Shown one piece after another: positions 44,232 through 54,317 of a stretch of DNA of 64,000 nt. The notes under the pieces were generated by a model that searched no databases, was not told where the DNA came from, and saw nothing but the letters and a program-made list of their open reading frames with translations. Numbering within the stretch: position 1 is the first letter of the stretch; every line of letters starts with the position of its first letter. The position numbers were made by a program, and so were the translations under genes. This DNA comes from Diphasiastrum complanatum (taxonomy: Eukaryota > Streptophyta > Lycopodiopsida > Lycopodiales > Lycopodiaceae): contig CM055094.1 in NCBI GenBank assembly GCA_029204225.1, positions 24,202,541 to 24,266,540 of the forward strand, written 5' to 3'.

Positions 44232-44833
44232 ATCAAAGAGGCTCTCAACGTAAGCATCTCTCGAAGTAAAAGGCCGACACATCTGGGATCCTGATACTCC
44301 AAAAAGGTACTGAGGGTAAGGGGGGTGTCCCGATGCAAACAGCGATATCGACCACATATCTCATAGTATGAAGATAAAATGGAACTCATCTTCCATTACT
44401 CCCAATGTGCATACCTGGTAGACCCGATGCTCTCTCGAAATGCCTGAATATCTGTTTGTCTCGATAGCCAGCTGGTGTGAAGAGACTCGTAACTGTCCTA
44501 GCGCCATAAAAGGTAAGCTTGACCCTACCATGATCAGGCTGATCCCATACTATGTGGCAATATCTACGATACAGCTGCTGTCTGATATATGCATGAATCC
44601 CCTGTGGGAGATCCAGCATCGAGAAGCCCCACGACTGAAAAAAAGCAACCACATCACCGTACCATGAAAATCTAGCCTGCTGTCTAGCTATATCCTGGGA
44701 AGAAGTAAGCTTTGCTATCACGTATCTGTGAGTATCCATGGTCTCAAGTCAATGTAGAAAGGTAACAATCTGAAACAAAGGCTCTACCACCATGGGAACC
44801 CCAAAAGAATCTCATGAGGAACTGAAATATCCC
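44227..44833 (-). pseudogene. LINE ORF2 C-terminal fragment
   Basis: The minus strand reads HEILLGFPWW, RYVIAKLTSSQDIARQQARF, IHAYIRQQLYRRY and, after frame changes, YYEICGRYRCLHRDTPLTL, CVGLLLREMLTLRASL. These match the region after the RT in copy C (51.0-51.7 kb). It is cut at both ends: at 44833 by copy A, and at 44227 by the GA tract. It belongs to the C-like subfamily. Confidence 0.85.
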
Positions 44834-44837
44834 ATGC

Positions 44838-45898
44838 ACGATCGGCCTCAATAGCAAGCTGATGAGAGGAAATGCGCAACTGCCCAAGACGATAGCGCAG
44901 GCCATGTGATAGGGGCTGTATAGAAGGATTCAGAGAGAGGAAGTGTGTCTGGTAATAGCTCAGTCGAATACGGGAAGGTGGGAGGGAGCTCCAAGTCTGT
45001 TGCATATATCGACGGAATAAATAGCCTCGGATATATGAATGCGTACTACGAGGAAGATCCATGATAGAGATGCCCAGATGTGGTAAGAGATCAGACGCCT
45101 GCTGGTACCAGGATAGCTTGGCATGGGATTCAGCTAGGACACGTGAAGAAGTAACTGCAGCAACTATGTATCTATCCGGGTGAGATGCACGAATCTCCTG
45201 AATCCACTGAAGAAAAAGAATAAGGTGGAAAAAGCCCTCAAGAATTCGGAGGAGTAGCAAACTCAGCACATAGGATATCATGAGGGGTGGTAGTCTTGGC
45301 ACGTATCATGCGACCCAACATAGTGGCCTGAATGCGGGAAATGCTTGCCCAGTCGCAGAATGGGGATGTGCAAATGAGCCAGCGGGCAACCATCTCCACC
45401 TTCTTCACGAATGAGGTGCTCCAGATCATCAATATAAAGTGCAAAGAGCGGAGGGGATAGTGGACAGCCTTGCTTGACGCCAACAGTGCTACGGATGCGA
45501 AAAGACAAATCATTACCCAGCCGAATACGTGCTAGAACTCATACAGAGCAACCACTGCCGCGAGAATAGAGTCGGAAAAGCCAAGCTGACGTAGTCTGCT
45601 GATCAAAAGATGACGGGGAACAGTATCAAAGGCCTTAGAGAGATCAACGAAACAAGCAAATACCTTCTTGCCCATATGCTTTGCCTCCTCAATGATAGTA
45701 CGTAGAGTGAGGACATGATCAAGAGTGCTATAACCCCGACGGAAGCCAGCCTGGCCAGTCGCATATAATAGTCGAGAATCAGTCTCTGGAGAATAGTGGC
45801 GTACAACTTGGCGATGGTATGACCAATCATAATAGTGCGATAGTTGTGGACATTCATGGCATCGCCTGCTTTAAGAATGGGATGACGGAGATTGGTGG
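44838..45898 (-). pseudogene. LINE ORF2 RT and C-terminal part (copy A), catalytic core deleted
   Basis: Reads RHPILKAGDAMNVHNYRTIM (RT start), ATGQAG-like damage, then GVKQGCPLSPPLFALYIDDL near 45485. After IPIL the sequence jumps over the catalytic YADD segment to a thumb-region piece (HFPHSGHYVG, out of frame). It then goes on with FLQWIQEIRASHPDRYIV, WYQQASDLLPHLGISIMDLP and GLRYRLGQLRISSHQLAIEA. With motif C gone this copy has no active polymerase. Confidence 0.87.
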
Positions 45899-46141
45899 GA
45901 GATACTCCCGAATCTAGCGAACAGGGAGAGCTTAGAAGGTCAAGCAGAAATCGAAACCCTCTTGCAAGGTTAGAGATGAATCTAGCCCTTAAGAACCAAA
46001 AATCTTTGATGAAGCAAAGGAGCACAAGGAGTGGCGTGCAACTACGGAAACAGAAATGGAGGCCATATCGAAAAATAGGACGTGGAACTTGGTTGAGCTA
46101 CCTGAAGGTAAGATGCCTATCACTTGCAAATGGATTTATAA
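45899..46141 (+). pseudogene. copia RT N-terminal fragment inside LINE ORF2
   Basis: The + strand reads GELRRSSRNRNPLARL, then in another frame EPKIFDEAKEHKEWRATTET, AISKNRTWNLVELPEGKMPI and CKWIYK. These are the copia linker and RT start. It replaces about 25 LINE codons between LASLVLDRLI and RHPILKAGD. No LTR is attached. Confidence 0.85.
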
Positions 46142-47650
46142 GGCGGTCCAGGACAAGGGAGGCGAGTTTGGCAATTGGTTTGAGGAGCATGGCTGAAAGG
46201 AGGTCAATGTCAGACGTACGATTGTTCTTGAGTTTGCAGATGGTGGCTTCAACCATGTCAGGAGAAAAGAGGTCACAGTGGGTAGGACGAGAAGAAAGAG
46301 AGATGGAAGGGTGAGCAGTTGTATATAGGTTGGTTGCATAGTCGACCCAGGATTGAAGAGGGATGGGTGCAATGGATAGGGGCTTATGAAGAAAGATCTT
46401 CCAAAAAGTAGCCGAGGAAGCAGAGTGGAGGGAGCGAAGGAGGTAGGAGGAACGGGAAGAAAAGTAGGCCACTTTCTTTTTGCGGAGAAGGGAACGAAGC
46501 TGCTTTTCTGCGGAAGAAGACAGTGTAGAATTGGAGAATTTGAGGAACTCGACATATTTCTGGAAGAAAGAACAGTCGTTGTCATACCATTTATTATGGG
46601 TACGATGATGAGAAGAGAAGCGGCGAGGGGGTGCAATGGCGTGAGCGGCAGTAGTCAGGGCGTGTGTTAAAAAGGAGGCTTGGGTAGTGACATCAGAGGA
46701 GGAAGGAAAGTGGTCCAGAAGACGAGAGACGTGGGCAACATAGGCCTGGGATTGATGAGGAGGTATACGATAGCGGGTGGGTCGAACAAAGAGGGAAGGT
46801 GGAGGAGAAGGCGGACTTGGCGCTGGGGAGAAGGAGAGGTAGAGCAGAGAGTGATCAGCGAGGACGGGGGTAGCGATGGTGAAGGATGCCAGGCGGGGCA
46901 ATAAAGCAGGATATGCAATGAAATAGTCCACTATGCTGTGACCGCCACCAAATGGGTGGCAAGTATATGCAGAGGAGGATGGCCATTGAAGAAGACCATT
47001 GAGGATAATGAGACCGTGGGCTTGAGCCAACCTCAGAAGCTGTTCCCCAAAAAGAGTAACTGTAGCAGATGAGTCCTGAGAATAACGGGCATAAGAGGTA
47101 TCCAACGGATGAAGAGAGAGTGTGTCAGCATAGAACTCAGTCTGGCGATTGGTTGTGCGTGCGTTAAAGTCCCCTGCAAGCAATATGTAACCCTGTAGAG
47201 AGAGTCTAGCAACGCCGTCATAAAGGGCCTGAAAAGGATCACCTCCCAAATCCATAAACACTGAAGTGTGGGGAGCAAAGTAACACACTGCAACAAACAA
47301 GTCCTGGTCTAGCCCCAAGAAGATGCAGTAATCTGAAACCACAAGTAACGGCCATAAGTATCCTGAGACACCAACCGGATAGAAGGAGTACCTGTACAAA
47401 CATGCAACTCCACCAGAGGCCCGAAGTATCCTGCCCTGTAGCATAGGTCGTGGAGCAGAAATCCACTGAAAACCAGAAATGTGCGGAAGAGGGTGTGTGG
47501 AAGACTCATATGTCTCTGCAAAAAGTAGAAAATCAGCCGAACATAGATAGGTGTCAAGATCAGCCGCTGTAGAAGAGGTAGAGAGGCTGCCGCAAGTCCA
47601 AAAACTGAATGTGACGCTAGCCGGGGCTATCGGGCTGCTCCCATGCCCGA
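46142..47650 (-). pseudogene. LINE ORF2 endonuclease (copy A)
   Basis: APE-type endonuclease that nicks target DNA for priming. The frame 47444-46098 is open for 448 codons. Motifs: LLFAETYES (catalytic Glu, near 47520, just upstream), YILLAGDFNARTTN, NGLLQWPSSSAYTC, GGGHSIVDYF and VLADHSLLYLSF, then the linker HNKWYDNDCS, LRSLLRKKKVAYFSS and the pre-RT region (VDYATNLYTTAHPSISLS, NRTSDIDLLSA). At 46141 ORF2 is interrupted by copia sequence. This is the best preserved endonuclease of the window. Confidence 0.9.
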
Positions 47651-47663
47651 GTACCCCAACTTC

Positions 47664-48655
47664 CTATCGACGCTTGGAGAAAAAGCAAGGGTTGCCATTT
47701 GTAAATACCACCCGCTGTTGTTTTGTCCTTGCCTCCTGAATAATAGTTTTACGCTGTAACCATTGGCAGTGAGTAAGGTCATCATCTATGTAAATCTGAG
47801 AGCGTCGGAGAGTACGACGCGCACGAAGAACTGTCTGCCGGTCGTCCATAGTTTTGAATTTGACAAATAATACCTTCGGATCATGCTGGAGGCGCCAAGC
47901 ATACTGGATAGCTGGAACTGAGAGCCCCATGCGTGAAGTAAACAAAGAGGTAACCTGGTCCAGTGCTGCGCCCTCAGTAGGAAGACCCCGGAATCTTAAG
48001 TTAAGCTTTTTGTCATCCCGACGTTGTTGTTCTGCCAAGACGCCTTGTACCGTGGTGTCTAAGGAGGGTGCTACAGAAGACGAAGAGGTGGTAGATGATC
48101 TCAGGGTAGAAGCCCATGATTTGGTCTCACGTACTTCTTGCTCGAGAGTAGGTACTTTCTGTACATGTTCCACCGTCTCATGAAGCCGCTGTTCAAGAAC
48201 GGGAATCCGGGCAGTGCTCTCAACAATGTCATGTATCTGGCGCTCAAGTAGGGGAAGCTTAGTCATGGATGCCTTAGTATCCTCAACAGCACGGGAGATA
48301 TTAGGGATGATGTCCCTCTGCAAAGCACTAAGCACAGCACAAAGAGAAGCAATTTCAGCCTGTTGAGCGTCAATCGTGGCAGTCTTAGTAAGCAAATCCG
48401 CACGAAGTTCATTGAGTTGTGAAAGAAAAGCGGCAAATTGCTTAGAAATGTACTCATTCAAGGAGGAGATGTTCTCAGGAGTGGTGTGCCGCGTCTAGGT
48501 GTGACATGTGTCTCCCATAGCAGCTGAGGATGAAGCAGCAACTTGTGGCGGTGGAGCGCTGACAGAATCGGTAGAAATGGTGGATGCAATTTCCAAGTAC
48601 GAAGACGTTTGCGAGAGCCTACAGACATAAACTTCTTAGCACGCTTTGTGTGCAA
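47664..48655 (-). pseudogene. LINE ORF1 (copy A): coiled coil plus RRM-like domain
   Basis: Start ATG 48655 (MHTKRAKKFMSVGSRKRLRT); a frameshift near 48560 and a stop near 48497; then one frame of 265 codons from 48461. In order: a long helical region with heptad-like Leu/Ile spacing (LNELRADLLTKTATIDAQQ, LPLLERQIHDIVE, VLEQRLHETVEHV), an RRM-like part (KKLNLRFRGLPTEG, KVLFVKFKTMDDRQTVLRA) and a C-terminal part (IYIDDDLTHCQW, QEARTKQQRVVFTNG). This is the L1 ORF1p (Transposase_22-like) layout: an RNA-binding chaperone of the RNP. No CCHC knuckle, the usual mark of many plant LINE ORF1s, is seen. Confidence 0.82.
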
Positions 48656-48708
48656 GACAAAGCCTGGAGGAAGGCGAAGCGAAGTCGTAGGATGATTTGC
48701 AGGAGATA

Positions 48709-48712
<4 letters not shown>

Positions 48713-48786
<74 letters not shown>
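48713..48786. repeat. (GA)n tract joining LINE B tail to LINE A 5' end
   Basis: About 74 bases of GA. On the right is the conserved 3' end of LINE B, on the left the 5' untranslated region of LINE A. An imperfect GAAAGAAAAGAAAGAAAG extension follows to about 48803. Confidence 0.96.
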
Positions 48787-48791
<5 letters not shown>

Positions 48792-48840
48792 AAAGAAAGA
48801 AAGCTTTATTAACGTGCACCCGTAGGTGCATAAGACCAAA
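48787..48840 (-). promoter_or_regulatory. Conserved LINE 3' end (copy B): hairpin and TTAATAAAG box
   Basis: On the + strand the order is GA tract, CTTTATTAACG, then the hairpin TGCACC-CGTA-GGTGCA (48815-48830), then TAAGACC. The same order with different stem bases occurs at 50595, 55747, 61268 and 61589. Confidence 0.8.
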
Positions 48841-50574
48841 AAGAAGATTAAACTGGCTACAATGAAAGTAGAACAAAGCAGAAGTGAAATAAGCCCACAA
48901 CCCTGGCTAGGTATAACAGAAGAACTACAGAAAAAGTACCAATGCTCACAACCCGGGCCAACTGGAGAATAAGTACATATTAGCAAAAGTACGTGTGAAG
49001 TGTCCGCTGAGTGGAGTGTACAATGGGCCCTGATGGAGGCAAGTGGCGACTACATCTGTGCTTTTTCCCCGATGGCACAGGGATAGGAATCTCATCATCG
49101 GAGTCATCAACATGTGCTCAAGTCCGAAAGAAGCCAGTGAGAAGCAGCTGCTGGGAGTCTAACCCCAGGTGATCTAGTACAGGCAGATGAGACTGACGGA
49201 GAGTAAGCATAAAGTGCCAAGCAACGAGCATCAAGATAGGAGACAAAACTACGAAGTGTTTGCGGGCCATCACGAAAGAGACAATAATGCCTCCCCCGTA
49301 TCTCATAATACAACGGACATCTAAGGAGGAAATGGGCTTCATCTTCCACCTCCTGCAACGAGCACAAGCGACATAGACGGGGGATATCCCATGCACGACC
49401 GGCCTGCGCAACTGTCCAAGACGATAGCGCAGGCTGTGTGATAGGGGCTATGAGAGATAGAGCGACAACAATGGCAAACTAGAAGGATCCAGAGAGAGGA
49501 AGTGTGTCTGGTACTAGCTCAGTCGAATGCGGGAAGGTAGGAGGGAGCTCCAAGTCTGCTGCATATATCGATGGAATAAATAGCCTCGGATATATGAATG
49601 CGTACTACGAGGAAGATCCATGATAGAGATGCCCAGATGTTGTAAGAGATCAGACGCCTGTTGGTGCCAGGAGAGCTTGGCATGGAAATCAACTAGGACA
49701 TGTGAAGAAGTAACCGCAACAACTATGTATTTATCCGGGTGAGATGCACAAATCTCCTGAATCCGCTGAAAAAAACGAATAAGGCGGAAAAAGCCCTATT
49801 GGAGGAGTAGCAAACTCAACACATAGGATATCATGAGGGGTGGAAGTCTTGGCACGTATCATGCGACCCAACATAGTGGCCTTAATGCGGGAAATGTCTA
49901 CCTAGTCCCGGAGAGAAGGTCTTGGCAATCAGATCTTGGAGGCATCATCACTGCTGGAACCACCCGTGTGTGAAACAACTGGCATCTAGTAGCGGGAAAT
50001 ATGATTCATTGTACAACCACGCTCGAACTGGACCAATGGTAAAAGACCGGAGGAAATGTGCACAAATGCAGCCTTATGCTTTGCTTCCTCAATGATATTA
50101 CGTAGGGTGAGGACATGATCAAGATTGCCATAACCCCGGTGCAATCTAGCCTGGCCAGTCGCATACAATAGTCTCTCATCAGCTTCTGCTGTAACGAAGT
50201 TCTGGAGAATAGTGGCGGACAACTTGGCCATGGTATGACCAATCATAATAGTGCGATAGTTGTGGATATTCATGGCATCGCCTGCTTTAAGGATGGGGTG
50301 AAGGAGATTGGTGGCCCAAGGTATGGGGAAACCATCAACGACAAAGCGGTTGAAACAGCGGGCCAGGAAAGGGGAGGCAAGTTTGGCAACTGGGTTGCTC
50401 GGCTGAGTGAATGTCAGACGTACGATTGTTCTTGAGTTTGCAGATGGTGGCTTCAACCATGTCAGGACGAGTAGAAAGAGAGATGGAAGGGTGAGCACTT
50501 GTATATAGATTGGTTGCATGGTCAACCCGGGATTGAAGAGTGATGGGTGCAATGGGTAGGGGCTTATGAAGAGA
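48787..50574 (-). mobile_element. LINE copy B, 5'-truncated and internally deleted
   Basis: 3' end with hairpin (48815-48830) and untranslated region to about 49080; ORF2 C-terminal part (EVEDEAHFLLRCPLYYEIRG and flanks, 49110-49430; 49440-49880); RT start (50030-50574: LHPILKAGDAMNIHNYRTIM, ATILQNFVTAEADERLLY). A deletion fuses RIIEEAKHK-type sequence to AAFVHISSGLLP, removing RT motifs A to D. The 5' end lies in ORF2 at LHKPLPIAPI, directly beside the GA tract of copy C. Confidence 0.88.
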
Positions 50575-50594
50575 GAGAGAGAGAATAGAATAGA
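50575..50594. repeat. Short (GA)n tract joining LINE C tail to LINE B
   Basis: About 16 bases of GA then AATAGAATAGAATA, between the truncated 5' end of copy B and the 3' end of copy C. Confidence 0.9.
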
Positions 50595-50640
50595 ATATAT
50601 TAATGTCTTTCGGTTGCCCTTGGGCACATAAGACAAAGAA
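50595..50640 (-). promoter_or_regulatory. Conserved LINE 3' end (copy C)
   Basis: Order on + strand: GA tract, ATATTAATGTC, hairpin TGCC-CTTG-GGCA (50615-50626), ACATAAGAC. Compare copies B, E, F and G. Confidence 0.75.
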
Positions 50641-50897
50641 AAAGTACATCAGAAAGGAGCGTTGTCCATGTTGGACTTATTTCTATTTGCTAAAGCTAAA
50701 AACAGAATAAACTGGAAATAAAACCAAAGCTTAACCTCCAGCTATGGTGAGGGTACAAAAGCAGTAGCTTAACCACCAGCTACGCGGAGGAGTACAACTC
50801 ACTAACCGAAAGAGAAAAACTGTGTGATTTGGTATGAGGCACACGGTGGCCTCTGATGACGAACTCGGGACGGTCAAGGAAGACGCTGGAGCTTCCG

Positions 50898-53153
50898 TCA
50901 GCGAGCTGGAATGTCAATCTCATTATCAAAAGTATCCTCCCTAACTCTTTTCTGAAAGAAAAGTGTAGTATGTGGTTGGCTGTGGTCAACATCCTGATCA
51001 CGCGACATAAGTGAGGATCTCAAGGAGAACAACTCTCGCAAAAGTAAACCAACACATCTCGCATCGGGATAGGCAAAGAAGGAACCAAGCATGAGTGGAG
51101 TGCCCCGATAAAGACAGTGGTATCTGCCTCTGATCTCATAGTAAGCTGGACATAAGAAAATAAATTGAAACTCATCCTCAACCTCCTGTAATGTACAGCA
51201 CCGACAGATCCGTAATGGTCGTGGCAGGTCTGCGTATCTGCCAGTCTCAATAGTGAGCTGATGAGAAGAGACCCGCAGCTGACCGATGCGGTAGCGCAGG
51301 CCAAGAGACGACGGCTGAGAGAGATAACTCGATCTAACGAGAAGCCCTGAAGCATCTAAGTGAAGAAAGTGAATGCGGTAGAACTGAAGCTTAACCCGTG
51401 AAGGATCAAGGTGAGACCAAACAGTATGTATGTATGCTCTGTAGGTCCGTCTACGAATGAATGCATGAGTCCCATTGGGGAGGTCAGACATAGATAATCC
51501 CGAACTATGTAGAAAGTCCGAAGCATACTGAAACCATGAAGACTTAGCCCGCAGCCCAGCCAAAGTGCGAGAGGATGTAAAAGCCGCTACCACGTATTTG
51601 GAGGAATCAAGCTCTGAGATTCTGTGAATGAATGTGATGATCCCGAAAATAGCCTCGACAAGTAGTGGAGGAGAAGCAAACTCCGCCAGAATAATCTCAT
51701 GGGGAATGGACTGCTTGGCCCGAATCATCCAGCTAAGCATGTGAATCTGTAAACGCGAGATATCACTCCAAGTATCTCTAGATAAGCCTAGGCACCATGT
51801 CTCTGCTGAGTATAGTGCCACTGGAGAAACAATCAAAGAAAAGAGGCGACATCGTGTGTCTGGATCATGCACATAATAAGTAGAGGAAAACCTCTCCATC
51901 TGAACAAGAGCAGAGCGCCCCTTGCAGAGCCTAGCCAATGCAGGTGGTCGAAACGAAAGCAATGGGCCAGAAAAGAGAACACCCAGGTATGTGTAAGACG
52001 CTACTATTTCTAGAGGCTGTCCATCAAAATAGAACATAGTATCTCTCATATGCTGCTTGTTGGTGTTAAACACCATAACCTTAGTCTTTCCAATGTTCAC
52101 CATTAGCCCCCATATCTGACAGAAAGTATACAAAGCATCCAGATGTCGCTGAAGTCTTGTAGCTGAACTAGATAATAAAACCACATCATCCGCATAAAGA
52201 AGGATGGGGATAACAATATCTGCTAAAGGACAGCCATCCCCCCCTTCTTCCCGAATAATACGCTTAAGGTCGTCAATGTATAAAGCAAAAAGGGTGGGTG
52301 ATGAAGGACATCCCTGCTTTACTCCGACCGTACTATGAACATATGAAGACCATCCATCTCCATCACGAAATCTGGCCAAAACTCTCTCAAATAATGTGAT
52401 GATAGCAGCAATGATCTCCTGTGAGAAACCAAGGGATGTCAGATGCTGGAGCAGCAAGTATCGCGGAACTGAATCAAATGCTTTGCGGAAGTCCACAAAA
52501 CAGCAATAGACTCTCTGTTTCCTGAACTTCGCGGCCTCAATGATACATCCCAGTATGAATATTTGGTCTGCTGTGGAGTAGCCAGCTCTGAAACCTGCCT
52601 GTCCCATAGCATATAACTCCTCTGTCTTTGCATGAGCGCTGATGATAGACTGCATAACAGAACCATAAAGCTTAGTCATAGTGTGGCTGATCATAATAGT
52701 ACGATAGTTTTCTACATTTAGAGGATCACCAGCCTTAAGTATAGGGTGCAAAAGGTCAGTACACCACGGTGTGGGAAGGCCAAAAATAACAGATTGGTAA
52801 AAAACGTAGGAGATGTATGGAGCAACAATATGGGCGATAGGTTTTAGAAACTCCATACTTAGAGAGTCAACATCAATGGCTTTATGGTTTTGGCCATTTT
52901 TGATGGCGTTTTCAATCATGGACGGAGTGAAAAGGGTGAATTCTGAAGGACGGGGTGAGAGAGAGATGGAAGGAGAGTCAACTGTATAAAGTTTTGCAGC
53001 ATAGTCAATCCACGATTCAATGGCAATAGGAGCTGGCCTACATGAGTTTTTAGAGAACATCTTCCAAAAGAAGGTGGAAGAAGAAGAGTCCAAAGAATCG
53101 ATGAGTTTTTGTGCGAGAGACTGAAAGTACATGGTCTTCTTCTGCAAAGTCAT
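50898..53153 (-). CDS. LINE ORF2 reverse transcriptase (copy C), open
   Basis: A 751-codon open frame, the C-terminal two thirds of ORF2. RT motifs in order: TDLLHPILKAGDPLNVENYR, MGQAGFRAGYSTADQ, motif A CCFVDFRKAFDSVPR, motif B VGVKQGCPSSPTLFALYIDD, motif C LLYADDVVLLS (catalytic YADD intact) and motif D NIGKTKVMVFN. Then come the thumb region and a C-terminal zinc-knuckle segment CRCCTLQEVEDE...FLCPAYYEIRG, in which the usual His (EVEDEAHFL in other copies) is Gln here. It copies LINE RNA at the nicked target. The ATG at 53153 is internal: the endonuclease lies upstream in broken frames, so this is not the natural start. Confidence 0.92.
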   Translation of the reverse strand: MTLQKKTMYFQSLAQKLIDSLDSSSSTFFWKMFSKNSCRPAPIAIESWIDYAAKLYTVDSPSISLSPRPSEFTLFTPSMIENAIKNGQNHKAIDVDSLSMEFLKPIAHIVAPYISYVFYQSVIFGLPTPWCTDLLHPILKAGDPLNVENYRTIMISHTMTKLYGSVMQSIISAHAKTEELYAMGQAGFRAGYSTADQIFILGCIIEAAKFRKQRVYCCFVDFRKAFDSVPRYLLLQHLTSLGFSQEIIAAIITLFERVLARFRDGDGWSSYVHSTVGVKQGCPSSPTLFALYIDDLKRIIREEGGDGCPLADIVIPILLYADDVVLLSSSATRLQRHLDALYTFCQIWGLMVNIGKTKVMVFNTNKQHMRDTMFYFDGQPLEIVASYTYLGVLFSGPLLSFRPPALARLCKGRSALVQMERFSSTYYVHDPDTRCRLFSLIVSPVALYSAETWCLGLSRDTWSDISRLQIHMLSWMIRAKQSIPHEIILAEFASPPLLVEAIFGIITFIHRISELDSSKYVVAAFTSSRTLAGLRAKSSWFQYASDFLHSSGLSMSDLPNGTHAFIRRRTYRAYIHTVWSHLDPSRVKLQFYRIHFLHLDASGLLVRSSYLSQPSSLGLRYRIGQLRVSSHQLTIETGRYADLPRPLRICRCCTLQEVEDEFQFIFLCPAYYEIRGRYHCLYRGTPLMLGSFFAYPDARCVGLLLRELFSLRSSLMSRDQDVDHSQPHTTLFFQKRVREDTFDNEIDIPAR

Positions 53154-54310
53154 CCTACGGTATTCTCTTTGTTTAGATGCTAAGTTGTCGGGAGAATGAT
53201 TTTGAGCATAAACAACCTGCTTATGTAGAGAGAGGCACTCATCATCATATCATCTATTGTAAGTGCGTTTATAAGATGAGAAAGCTTTGGAGGGATAAGC
53301 AGTATTGGCTGAGCAAAGAAGCGACTGAGATAAAAAGGCGGCTTGCTGGTCCACTGAAGATGAGAAGGGGAAATCGTCGAGCATTGTGGCCAGAGAGGAA
53401 GTGTAAGTAAGAAGACCAATTGGAGAGAAAGAAGGACATGGTGGCGTGTGGAATGTGGAGTCGTAACAGTACCAAGAGTAGCATAGCCGAGAGACAGGAG
53501 CAATAGAGAGTGATCAGAGATGGTAGGGTGCATAATATGAAAAGTATGAAGAAACGGAATTAAAGCTGGTGAGCCAATGAAGTAGTCAACAACGCTGTGT
53601 CCACGACCGTGCGGATGGCAGGTAAAAACTGATGATGATGGCCATCGAGAAAGGCCATTCAGAATGGCTAAAGAGTGAGCTTCTGCAAGTCCAATCAACT
53701 GTTCTCCAAAGTGTGTAGCTGGGGTATCAGCATCCTGAGAGGTCCTGTCCAAACCCACATCCAAAACCTGAATATGTAGGAAATCACTATCTGCATGAAA
53801 CTCTGTTTGCTGGGTGTTGGTGCGAGCGTTAAAATCGCCTGCTAATAAATAAGGCCTTGATGTGCAAAGCTGGCTATATCATCTGAAAGAGCCTGGAAGG
53901 GGTCACTACCATAATCTACAAAAGCTACAAAAGCTGATGTCTGAGGTGCAAAATAACAAACTGCTATAAAGAGATCTTGAGGTAACCCTAAGAAGTGACC
54001 ATAAAACAGTAACCAAATAAATCGTGCAAATGGATCACTTTTGAGTAGCTTAAAATGAGTACGAAAAACCTCCAGATCCATGCGTGGTTTTTCCTCTTAG
54101 GAAAGGCCTGTACGTTGAATACCATGAGTAATTCTGAATAACTGGAAGAGGTCGATATAGTGATTCATGAGTCTCCGCTAAGAGCAAAATATCACATTTG
54201 TAAAAAGGAGTGAAAATCCTCTGTCGAAGAAGATGAAAGCACATCGTTACAATTCCAGAAACCAATCCGCAATGGCTGAGGGGATCTCGGGTTGTTGTGC
54301 CCGGGATCCC
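53154..54310 (-). pseudogene. LINE ORF2 endonuclease (copy C), broken
   Basis: Spread over several frames: KCDILLLAETHESLY near 54200, LPQDLFIAVCYFAPQTS near 53970, LAGDFNARTNTQQTEF near 53850-53810, NGLSRWPSSSVFTCHPHGRG near 53650-53600 and TISDHSLLLLSL near 53510. All endonuclease landmarks are there in order but at least three frame changes separate them. Confidence 0.85.
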
Positions 54311-54317
54311 CGATTCC

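Larger units (their letters stand above)
44834..48712 (-). mobile_element. LINE copy A (ORF1 + ORF2), 3'-truncated
   Basis: L1-like non-LTR retrotransposon. 5' end about 48712 beside a (GA)n tract; ORF1 48655-47664; ORF2 about 47650-44838. ORF2 ends at the words RAWDIS, before the zinc knuckle, where another LINE fragment begins. A copia piece (45899-46141) lies within ORF2. The polymerase core is deleted. Confidence 0.9.

Noticed and set aside
48619-48986. Long Ser-Leu repeat proteins over GA/CT tracts (also near 30 kb, 44 kb, 57.9 kb and 61.2 kb)
   Set aside because: They are translations of dinucleotide repeats in chance frames, with no conserved start or partner.
49986-50636. 216-codon open frame as an independent gene
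   Set aside because: It is the RT start of LINE B fused by deletion to a later RT segment and read into the tail of LINE C.
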